Source: Holophagaceae bacterium (GTDB taxonomy: Bacteria > Acidobacteriota > Holophagae > Holophagales > Holophagaceae). From it: a stretch of 32,949 nucleotides of DNA. The position numbers and the translations under genes were made by a program. The notes under the pieces were generated by a model. The model ran no database searches, was not told the origin of the DNA, and worked only from the letters and a program-made list of their open reading frames with translations. Of this stretch, positions 23,312-30,551 are shown piece by piece; positions within the stretch are counted from its first letter, which is position 1, and every line of letters starts with the position of its first letter. Where the stretch lies: NCBI GenBank assembly GCA_027451045.1, contig DAIDKC010000009.1, positions 1-32,949 on the forward strand, read 5' to 3'.

Positions 23312-25747
23312 TCAGAACGGGCGGAGGGCGGGGACGGCGAACGACAGGTGGAGCCCCGGGAGGAGCGGCAGGCATCCAGGCGCGGGCGCCCCTCCCGGGA
23401 GCACCTCGACCTGCGCCTCGATGGCATGCAGCCAGGGAAGTTCCTCCACCATCTGGGTGAGACGGCCCAGGGTCTCGGCAAGCCCGCAGGCCCGGGGAAG
23501 CTGGAGATGGTCCAGCACTCCTGCGATGTCCAGGTCCGTCAGCGGCGTGATGCGGAGCATGGAAGGCAGGCCCCGCCGGTGGAAGCGCCAGATCGGCCCG
23601 AAGTCCGGATCCGCGGTGAGGCTCAGGGCCACGCGCTTCCCGCGCCTCGGGTCCGCTTCGGCCGGAGCGGCCACCCCGAGGCCAAAGGCACCGAGCACGG
23701 TCCTCGCCTGCTCCTCCTTCATCGCCAGCGGGGGGGCCTCGCGGGGAAGCCCCTGGAGGCTCGCTTCCACGAACCGCCTCGCCGCCGCCGGATCCATCCC
23801 CTCGTAGCCCAGGATCCTTCCGGGCGGCAGCAGGCGGAACCGGGCGTACTCCACGACCTTCGAGAGGGCGAGGGCGGCGGATTCGGGGAAGCGATAGGAG
23901 GGGAAGGTCCGCGCAGGCCCGCGATCGCCCTTGACGGGAAGCCCCACGGCTACGGCGCCGCTGACGCCCATGAGCGACAGCAGCGTGGGCTTGGCGGTCC
24001 CCGTGGCCCGTTCCGCCTTGGCGGCCGCGCGCCGGATCGCACGGGCGACGGCATTCGGATCGCAGGACCCCACGCAGGCGAAGGTGGCGATGAGGGCGTC
24101 CACCTCCGGATGGACCAGGGCGCCATAGCAGGCCTGCTCGTACTGCTCCGCGGTGGCGGTGGCCTGGAGGTCCACCAGCCCGGGACCGGCGATCGCCATG
24201 CCCCGGGACTCGCAGGCGTCCGCGCAGATGGTGGCCACGCCACCCGAGTTGCTCACGACGGCCACCCGGTTCCCTCGCGGCAGGGGCTGGTTGGACAACA
24301 GGAGGGCGATGTCGAAGAGTTCCTCCAGGGTGTCGGCCCGGATGACGCCCGCCTGCTGGAAGAGCGCCTCCACCTCCGCGTCGTTCTGGGGGCTGGCCCC
24401 GATGTGGGCCTGGGCCATCCGGAGCCCGGCGCCGCTCCGCGCGCTCTTCACGCAGAGGACGGGCTTCCGGTGCGACATCCGCCGGGCCAGCCGGGCAAAG
24501 CGGCGGGCGTTCCCGAAGGTCTCCAGGTAGAGCAGCGCAAGGTCCGTGGCCGGATCCTCGTCCCAGTACTGGAGGAGGTCGTTGCCCGAGACATCCGCAC
24601 GGTTGCCCGCGGATACGAACGTGGAGAAGCCCAGCCCGCGCTCCGCCGCATACTGGAGGATCACCACCCCCAGGGCCGCCGAATGGCTGAAGAACCCCAC
24701 GCGGCCCCTCGGCGGCAGCGCCGAGGCCAGGCTTGCATTGAGCTGGACGGAGGCGTCGGTGTTGAGCAGCCCCAGGCAGTTCGGCCCCACCAGGCGGGCC
24801 CCCCGGCTGCGGACCAGCTTCACGAGGCGGTCCTGCCGCCGGGCGCCTTCCGGACCCGTTTCCGCGAATCCGGCGGCCAGGACCAGGAGGCTGCGACAGC
24901 CCGTGTCCAGGGCCTTCCGGGCCAGGGTCAGCACCTTGGAGGCGGGGACCGCGAGGACGGCCAGATCCGGGGGCTCGGGCAGATCGGCCAGGGAGGCGTA
25001 GGCCCTGACGCCCTCGATGGAGGAGGCCCGCGGGTTCACGGGGTAGAGCGTCCCCCTGAAACGGCCCTGGAGGATGTTCCGGAACAGGGCGTTGCCCAGG
25101 GAGGAGGGATCCCGCGAAGCACCCACCACGGCCACGGCCCTGGGCCGCAACAGGGGCACCATCGAATTGGCCACCGCCACCCGTTCCCGCGTGGCGGCCC
25201 GCTCCCGCATCGCCTCCGGCGCGCTCAGAGGGAAGCGGACGTGGATGATGCCCCCCTCCAGGGCCTGGCGCGTCTCGTAGCCCGAATCGCGGAAGACCCG
25301 GATCATCTTCTGGTTCTCGTAGAGCACCTCCGCCTCGAAGCCCACGAACCCGGCCCCGGCGGCAAGGCCTCCCAGCTTCTCCAGGATGAGGGTCGCGATG
25401 CCGCGTCCCTGGTCCTCCTCCGAGACCAGGAAGGCCACCTCCGCCAGGTTGCCGCCGTCGCCGACATAGTTCCCCAGACCCAGGATGCGCTGCTCCGCCC
25501 CTTCCACGGCCAGGAGGCAGGCCCACCGGCGGGGATCCCACGCGCAGAGGTCCTCGACGAACTTCCGGGACACGCGGGAGACCCCGGCCATGAAGCGGAG
25601 TGCCAGCGTCTGGCTGGTCCGGCTGTTGATGAACGCCTCCACACGATCCGCGTCCTCGGGCTTGGCGAGGCGCAGCAGCACGCTGCGCCCGTCCTTCAGG
25701 AGCACGAACTCCCGGTAGTCGGTGCCGTCGGGGATGATGGCGAACAC
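23312..25747 (-). CDS. GNAT acetyltransferase fused to degenerate NDP-forming acyl-CoA synthetase (Pat/PatA-like)
   Basis: The 811-residue protein starts at GTG 25747, preceded by GAGG. A GNAT domain (about 14-172) has the acetyl-CoA motif QGRGIA (113-118) and Glu103, a likely general base. Then come the NDP-forming acyl-CoA synthetase parts: CoA-binding (about 195-330: VAVVGASRDPSSLGNALF, VGPNCLGLLNT) and a ligase region (about 345-620) with His448 in AHIGAS at the phospho-His position. The ATP-grasp part (about 675-811) is strongly reduced: LGAFGLGV is followed almost directly by DPDFGPIWRF, without the nucleotide-binding lobe. Proteins of this build (Salmonella Pat; streptomycete PatA, also GNAT-first) acetylate and inactivate AMP-forming acyl-CoA synthetases, the dead synthetase half sensing acetyl-CoA. 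It lies directly downstream of such a synthetase gene. Confidence 0.9.
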   Translation of the reverse strand: MFAIIPDGTDYREFVLLKDGRSVLLRLAKPEDADRVEAFINSRTSQTLALRFMAGVSRVSRKFVEDLCAWDPRRWACLLAVEGAEQRILGLGNYVGDGGNLAEVAFLVSEEDQGRGIATLILEKLGGLAAGAGFVGFEAEVLYENQKMIRVFRDSGYETRQALEGGIIHVRFPLSAPEAMRERAATRERVAVANSMVPLLRPRAVAVVGASRDPSSLGNALFRNILQGRFRGTLYPVNPRASSIEGVRAYASLADLPEPPDLAVLAVPASKVLTLARKALDTGCRSLLVLAAGFAETGPEGARRQDRLVKLVRSRGARLVGPNCLGLLNTDASVQLNASLASALPPRGRVGFFSHSAALGVVILQYAAERGLGFSTFVSAGNRADVSGNDLLQYWDEDPATDLALLYLETFGNARRFARLARRMSHRKPVLCVKSARSGAGLRMAQAHIGASPQNDAEVEALFQQAGVIRADTLEELFDIALLLSNQPLPRGNRVAVVSNSGGVATICADACESRGMAIAGPGLVDLQATATAEQYEQACYGALVHPEVDALIATFACVGSCDPNAVARAIRRAAAKAERATGTAKPTLLSLMGVSGAVAVGLPVKGDRGPARTFPSYRFPESAALALSKVVEYARFRLLPPGRILGYEGMDPAAARRFVEASLQGLPREAPPLAMKEEQARTVLGAFGLGVAAPAEADPRRGKRVALSLTADPDFGPIWRFHRRGLPSMLRITPLTDLDIAGVLDHLQLPRACGLAETLGRLTQMVEELPWLHAIEAQVEVLPGGAPAPGCLPLLPGLHLSFAVPALRPF

Positions 25748-25802
25748 GGAGGCCTCGGGGGATGGAAGGCGGGCTCCACCCTAGCACGGATCCGGCATGG
25801 CC

Positions 25803-27746
25803 TCAGGCACCGAGCAGCCTGCGCACCACCTCGATGGCGTCGGGATTCTCCAGGGCGCTCAGGTCGCCCTTCACCGCGCCTGCGTGGGCCAGGTCGCGGA
25901 GAAGCCGGCGCATGATCTTGCCGCTCCGGGTGCGGGGCAGGGTGGGGGTGAGGACCACCCGGTGGGGCCGGGCGAAGGCCCCCAGTTCATCGGCCACCCG
26001 CTGGGCCAGTTCAGCTTCCAGCCCGGGCGCCGACGCCACCCCGCCCCGCAGGATCACGAAGGCCAAGGGCAGTTCGCCCTTCACGGGATCCGGGACGCCG
26101 ATGACCGCCGCCTCGCTGACGGCGGGATGGGAGATGAGCGCCGCCTCCATTTCCATGGTGCCGATGCGGTGGGCGGCCACGTTGATGACATCGTCCACCC
26201 GCCCCGTCACCCACACCTGGCCGTCCGGATCCAGGATGGCGGCATCATAGCTGTTGTACCGGCCGGGGAAGCGGGAGAAGTAGGTCGCCTCGTACCGGGC
26301 CGGATCGCCCCACACGCCCCGCACCAGGCTCGGGAACGGCGCCGCAAGGGTCATCACCCCGAGCTGGCCGGGAGCCACGGGAGTCCCGGATTCGTCCACG
26401 ACCTCGGCCTGGTAGCCCGGCAGGGGATGGCCGCAGGAGCCTGGCTTCGTGGGAGTCATGCCCACCATGGAGGAGGTCCAGCCGGTTCCCGTCTCCGTCT
26501 GCCCGTAGGTGTTGTTGAAGAAGATCCGCCCGCCGCCCAGGACATCGCGGCTCCAGTACCAGGTGTCGGGATCCAGGGGCTCCCCGACGCAGCTGATGAG
26601 GGTCAGGCGGCCGAGGTCCCGCCCCTCCATCCAGCCATCCCCGGCCCTGCGGAGCATCCGCAGCGCCGTGGGGGCGGTGAAGAGCTTGGAGACGCGCAGG
26701 CGTTCCAGCACCTCGTAGAAGTGGCCGGGGTCCGGCCAGTCCAGGGCTCCCTCGTAGGCCACGAGGGTGGCGCCGTTGGCGAGCCCGCCCACCAGGGCCC
26801 AGATGGGGAAGGTGAGCCATCCCACGTCCGCGGTGCACCAGAGGACATCGTCATCCTGGGGCAGGAGGGACCACTTGGTGTTGGCGTAGGTGCCCACCAG
26901 GAACCCCAGGCCGGCGTGGATGAGGCCCTTGGGCTTGGCCGAGGTGCCGGACGTGTGGATGAGGAAGCCGGGATCATTGGCTTCCATGGGCTCCGGCGGG
27001 CAGTCCGGCGAAGCCGCCGCCATCAGGTCGGCGTACTCCACATCCCGCCCCGGCACGAGGGGCACGTCCCCCCCCATCCGCCGGACCAGCACCACCTTCT
27101 CGACGGAAGCCACGCCCGCGAGGGCCGTGTCCAGGGTCTCCTTCAGGGGCACCCGCTTCCCGCGGCGCACGCTGGCATCCGCGGCCACCACCACCTTCGG
27201 CTGGGCGTCGGCCAGGCGTTCGTGGACGGCCTGGGCGGAGAAGCCCGCGAAGATCACGCCGTAGATCGCGCCGATGCGGTAGCAGGCATGACAGGCCACG
27301 AAGGCCTCCGGCAGATTGGCCATGTAGACCCCGACCCGGTCGCCCTTCTGGACACCGAGGGCCTTGAGGGCATTGGCGAAGCGAGAGACCGCCTCCAGCA
27401 GGCGGGCATAGCTCCAGGTCTCGTGGGCCCCGTCCTCGCGCTCCCAGTGGATCGCCACCTTCTCAGGATGGCGGCGGGCGTGGCGGTCCACGCAGTTGAC
27501 GGACACGTTGCCCCGGGCCCCCGGGAAATAGCGGAACTCCGGGAACCGCCCCTCCAGCACGCCATCCCACGGGCGGGACCACTCGAGCTCGCCGGCGATC
27601 GCCGCCCAGTAGCCTTCGGGATCCCGCCGGGCCCACTCAAGGTAGGCGGCCGCCTCGTCGGACGTCATGGGCGCCTGGCCCCGGAGGGTCTCCGTGGGCG
27701 GGACCATGGGCTTGCCGGCATAGATGGGCTGTTCGGCCTCGCTCAC
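25803..27746 (-). CDS. AMP-forming short-chain acyl-CoA synthetase (acetyl/propionyl-CoA synthetase-like)
   Basis: The 647-residue ANL enzyme activates a short carboxylic acid with ATP and CoA. The start is GTG 27746, overlapping the previous stop as GTGA, with GGAGG seven bases upstream. Acs-family marks include YWAAIAGELEW near residue 50, the P-loop HTSGTSAKPKG (264-274), YGQTETG (414-420), and PRTRSGKIMRRLL with Lys610. This Lys matches Salmonella Acs Lys609, the site acetylated by Pat. Strict acetate enzymes have WWQTE, whose first Trp blocks larger acids; here it is NTYGQTE, so a wider pocket (propionate, butyrate or branched acids) is likely. Length and the RSGK motif place it with Acs/PrpE rather than medium-chain ligases. 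Confidence 0.9.
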   Translation of the reverse strand: MSEAEQPIYAGKPMVPPTETLRGQAPMTSDEAAAYLEWARRDPEGYWAAIAGELEWSRPWDGVLEGRFPEFRYFPGARGNVSVNCVDRHARRHPEKVAIHWEREDGAHETWSYARLLEAVSRFANALKALGVQKGDRVGVYMANLPEAFVACHACYRIGAIYGVIFAGFSAQAVHERLADAQPKVVVAADASVRRGKRVPLKETLDTALAGVASVEKVVLVRRMGGDVPLVPGRDVEYADLMAAASPDCPPEPMEANDPGFLIHTSGTSAKPKGLIHAGLGFLVGTYANTKWSLLPQDDDVLWCTADVGWLTFPIWALVGGLANGATLVAYEGALDWPDPGHFYEVLERLRVSKLFTAPTALRMLRRAGDGWMEGRDLGRLTLISCVGEPLDPDTWYWSRDVLGGGRIFFNNTYGQTETGTGWTSSMVGMTPTKPGSCGHPLPGYQAEVVDESGTPVAPGQLGVMTLAAPFPSLVRGVWGDPARYEATYFSRFPGRYNSYDAAILDPDGQVWVTGRVDDVINVAAHRIGTMEMEAALISHPAVSEAAVIGVPDPVKGELPLAFVILRGGVASAPGLEAELAQRVADELGAFARPHRVVLTPTLPRTRSGKIMRRLLRDLAHAGAVKGDLSALENPDAIEVVRRLLGA

Positions 27747-28264
27747 GGGGCGTCCTCCAGGCGGAAGGTCCAGGCGCAGTACTGGCCGCCCTTGGCGTCC
27801 GGTGGACAGTGGCGGCACTGGACCCGGATGCGGGGGTCCACCGCCGTCGAGAAGGCCTGGAACTCCACCTCGCCCACGGGGCGGCAGGGGAAGTCGGGCA
27901 GGCCCTTCCGGCGGCGGGTCTCCTGGACGCGGCAGCGGTCCATCACGAAGGTGAGTTCCCGCCGGTCCTCGGACCACTCGAGATGCTGCTCGTTGATGAA
28001 GGCGTACATCCGGTGGGCCAGGGCCCAGGCGAGGGCCTCCAGGCCCGCGAGGCCGGGCATGCCGAAGGTCTCCAGGATCCGCCGCGCCTCCGCTTCCGCG
28101 AAGCGCCGCCAGGACGCGGCGTCCAGTTCCATGGCCGTTTCCATGCCCAGGCGCTCCTCGGCGGCGAGGAACCAGCAGCCGTCATGGGCCAGCCAGTGCT
28201 TGGCGAACATGCCAAGGGCCCGCAGGAGATCTTCCCGGGACATCGTCTCGTAGGGGTTGTCCAT
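27743..28264 (-). CDS. Cys-rich DUF6125-like protein
   Basis: The 173-residue soluble protein has no signal peptide. The pattern LLRALGMFAKHWLAHDGCWFLA, GMETAMELDAASWRRF, and CRVQETRRRKGLPDFPCRPVG matches a family of unknown function I know as DUF6125, seen in anaerobes; this name is from memory. Six Cys (30, 111, 127, 150, 153, 163) include CRHCPPDAKGGQYC, a possible metal or iron-sulfur site. The N-terminal half is helical. Its stop overlaps the start of the synthetase gene (GTGA), so the products are made together and may interact. GGAGGAG precedes ATG 28264. It is 23 bases after the metallo-hydrolase stop. Confidence 0.85.
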   Translation of the reverse strand: MDNPYETMSREDLLRALGMFAKHWLAHDGCWFLAAEERLGMETAMELDAASWRRFAEAEARRILETFGMPGLAGLEALAWALAHRMYAFINEQHLEWSEDRRELTFVMDRCRVQETRRRKGLPDFPCRPVGEVEFQAFSTAVDPRIRVQCRHCPPDAKGGQYCAWTFRLEDAP

Positions 28265-28287
28265 GACAGGCTCCTCCCGGGCTGGAC

Positions 28288-29190
28288 TCAGGCCCGCTTC
28301 CGCCAGTACCGCATGAGCCCCTGGACGCTCATGAAGGCCGGATCGGCGATCTCGTAGTCCTGGATCGCCTCCTCCGACAGCCCCTCGGCCGCCAGGAGGC
28401 CATTCAGGTGGTCCTGGAAGGCCGGGATGAGGGCCGCCTCGTCGGCTCCGCCCGCCATGCGGTCCTTCACCCAGGCCGCGAGCCGGTGGAGGTTCGCCTC
28501 CAGGGATTCGAAATGGGCCTGCGGGTCCCGCTTGATCCCGAAATGGGTGGGATAGAGACAGGCTGGACGGGCCGCCCGCATGCGGCCGATGGAGGCCGCC
28601 CAGGCCTCCAGATCAATGTCCGGTGGGGGGAGCGGCGGGATCACCGGGCCGTCCCCGATCCGGATGCCGCCCACGTCTCCCGTGAAAAGGCCGTCCTCCA
28701 GCCGCCAGGTGATGTGGTGGATGGCATGCCCGGGCGTGTGGATCGCCTGGAAGGCGGCATCGCCCACCTGCACCGTCTCCCCGTCCGCCACGGGCACCAG
28801 GAGCTCCTGGGGGATGGGCTCCAGCCGCCCCCAGAGGCGGTCCATGGCCTCGCCGTAGATGCGGCGGGCCGAGGCCACCAGCTTGGCCGGGTCCACCATG
28901 TGGGGGACCCCCGCCGGATGGACGTGGATCCTTGCCCCGTGCCGGGCCAGGCGCCAGGCCGCCCCTGCGTGGTCCAGGTGGATGTGCGTCACGAAGACAT
29001 GCCTGACGTCTTCCAGGGAGAACCCCTGGGCCTCCACGGCGGACCGGAGGTTCCCGAACAGGGATTCGGGGCCCGTCTCCACGAGGACGGGCCCGACGCG
29101 GGTGCGGACGAGGAAGGCCCCCACGGTCCCGTCCGCCTGGAAGCGCAGGTCCAGCACGCTGACGGCGCCGCAGGTATCGGTCGGGACCAT
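28288..29190 (-). CDS. Metallo-beta-lactamase-fold hydrolase
   Basis: The 300-residue protein has a complete dinuclear-site motif THIHLDHAG (His69, His71, Asp73, His74), HTPGHAIHH (His155), TGDVGG (Asp172) and YPTHFG (His216). A helical C-terminal extension (about 225-300) follows. It belongs to the glyoxalase II-like branch, which hydrolyses thioesters, lactones and similar bonds. In this cluster a CoA-thioester or S-acyl substrate is plausible but unproven. The start is ATG 29190 with GAGG five bases upstream; a longer reading would overlap the porin gene. It follows the porin stop by 20 bases. Confidence 0.88.
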   Translation of the reverse strand: MVPTDTCGAVSVLDLRFQADGTVGAFLVRTRVGPVLVETGPESLFGNLRSAVEAQGFSLEDVRHVFVTHIHLDHAGAAWRLARHGARIHVHPAGVPHMVDPAKLVASARRIYGEAMDRLWGRLEPIPQELLVPVADGETVQVGDAAFQAIHTPGHAIHHITWRLEDGLFTGDVGGIRIGDGPVIPPLPPPDIDLEAWAASIGRMRAARPACLYPTHFGIKRDPQAHFESLEANLHRLAAWVKDRMAGGADEAALIPAFQDHLNGLLAAEGLSEEAIQDYEIADPAFMSVQGLMRYWRKRA

Positions 29191-29210
29191 GGGGACCTCG
29201 CAGGGATCCT

Positions 29211-30350
29211 TCAAAGATAGAAGAACTGGAACTGGATGTTCACCAGGTTGTAGTCGTTCAGGGTCACGCCCGGGGCAGAGGGCTGGACCCGGAGGTACTG
29301 GAGCTTGAGGTTGGAGGTGTGGCCCTTGATCCACCAGATGAGGCCGCCACCCACGCGATCCTCCTTGGGCGCGGCCGCCGTCTCCACATCCGGGTGCTGG
29401 AACTCGTAGCGCAGGAAGGGCTCGAGTTCGGTGGCGTTGAAGCGGTACCCGCCCTCGCTGAAGAAGCTGGTGCGCTTGGTCAGGGTGGGGATCCAGGTCC
29501 CGCCATCCCAGTTCCAGTGGTCTGCCTGGAAGGTCACGGAATCCTCGCCCACCGGCCAGTCGAAGAAGACGTCCATGGCCGTGGCCTTGTAGTTGTCCTG
29601 CCGGTCGTGGCCGATGCCCACGGAGAGGATGCGCTTGGTGCCGAAGTAGGTTCCGGCGTAGTAGGCGTTGGCGGTGGCTTCCGGATCGAAGAAGTTGTAC
29701 TGCAGCCGGCCCGAGACGCGCATCGGATTGTTCGAAGCCACATGATCCAGGGCGGGATTGGGCGAGTTGGTGAGTTCCGGCACCCGCTTCCCCTGCATCA
29801 CGGAGACGCGGTAGTCCAGGTGGTTCCAGGCGAGCCCGCGGAGCAGCAGGCCGGTGTCCCGGATGGTGTTGTTGGCGAGCCCGGCGTTGTTGAGGAAGTC
29901 GTAGGCCCCGTAGTCCACGCTGAAGAGGCTCGTGGCCCCCTGGTTGCCCTGGTGGGAGAGGGGCGGGATGGTCAGGCCGGCATCCAGGTGGAGGTTGGGC
30001 GTGATGTTGTAGGTGACGTAGGCGTCCTGGAGCACGAGGTTGCCGTTGGGGCTCATGTTGACGCGGCTCCCGTCGGGGTTGCTCTTGCCCATGTTGGGGC
30101 TGTCGGTGTCAATCCAGATGCCCCACTTGTCGCCGAAGCTGCCGATCATGTACAGCCGCATCCGGCGCATGAAGAGGTTCTGGCTGGTGCCGTCCAGCGT
30201 GGCATTCCCCGCGGCCTCGTACTGGGGCTGGAAGAGGAAGCCGAGCTTGAGGGAGGCGTCAGCGGCCTTCAGGGTGAAGCCCTGGGCGGCGACAGGCAGC
30301 GCGGCCAGAAGACCTGCGCCTACGGCAAGACGACGGTGGATGCCCTTCAT
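29211..30350 (-). CDS. Phosphate-selective-porin-like (OprP/OprO type) outer-membrane protein
   Basis: The 379-residue protein has a signal peptide (about 1-24, ending LPVAAQG) and a beta-barrel. LKLGFLFQPQYEA, FMRRMRLYMIGSFGDKWGIWIDTDSPN and LVLQDAYVTYN are typical of the OprP/OprO family, whose members pass phosphate or other anions. RYNSY-like basic constriction strands cannot be located reliably, so anion selectivity is only assumed. The C-terminus is NIQFQFFYL, ending in Leu after aromatic residues. AGGAGG precedes ATG 30350. The gene is first in the run through the acyl-CoA synthetase to the acuC-like gene, and could bring the acid substrate across the outer membrane. Confidence 0.82.
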   Translation of the reverse strand: MKGIHRRLAVGAGLLAALPVAAQGFTLKAADASLKLGFLFQPQYEAAGNATLDGTSQNLFMRRMRLYMIGSFGDKWGIWIDTDSPNMGKSNPDGSRVNMSPNGNLVLQDAYVTYNITPNLHLDAGLTIPPLSHQGNQGATSLFSVDYGAYDFLNNAGLANNTIRDTGLLLRGLAWNHLDYRVSVMQGKRVPELTNSPNPALDHVASNNPMRVSGRLQYNFFDPEATANAYYAGTYFGTKRILSVGIGHDRQDNYKATAMDVFFDWPVGEDSVTFQADHWNWDGGTWIPTLTKRTSFFSEGGYRFNATELEPFLRYEFQHPDVETAAAPKEDRVGGGLIWWIKGHTSNLKLQYLRVQPSAPGVTLNDYNLVNIQFQFFYL

Positions 30351-30396
30351 GGGTCCTCCTGGGTCAAGGGGGTGGTTGGGGGGTTGACTGACCGGG

Positions 30397-30432
30397 AGGC
30401 TACTACGTGACACGAGGTTGTCAAGCGCTTGA
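30397..30432 (-). promoter_or_regulatory. Candidate promoter and palindromic operator upstream of the porin/synthetase cluster
   Basis: On the minus strand TTGACA (30424-30419), a perfect -35 consensus, is followed after 16 bases by TAGCCT (30402-30397). The -35 overlaps the perfect palindrome TCAAGCGCTTGA (30421-30432). A regulator bound there would block RNA polymerase; the central AAGCGCTT resembles LacI-family operators. The site is 47-82 bases before ATG 30350. The same gap serves the divergent acyl-CoA synthetase gene, which has TAGATT at 30517-30522 about 30 bases before its start. The gap 30351-30551 contains no gene. Confidence 0.5.
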
Positions 30433-30551
30433 ATGAGTCTCCCGTGCCAGTTTTTCGGGAGGCCGGATACCCTGGCCCCGCCATGGGACGCCCTGGACGA
30501 AAGCGCCCCCTCCCCCTAGATTGGATCCACCATTCCCAACCGGAGGATCCG

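Noticed and set aside
23312-23720. Frameshift as cause of the short ATP-grasp part in the GNAT fusion
   Set aside because: Motifs on both sides of the missing lobe are in the same frame. The missing segment is not found in either other frame nearby.
22811-25915. Very long plus-strand open frame over the acuB/GNAT region
   Set aside because: It is antisense to genes with complete CBS, ACT and GNAT motifs. The composition is that of a shadow and no domain is recognisable.
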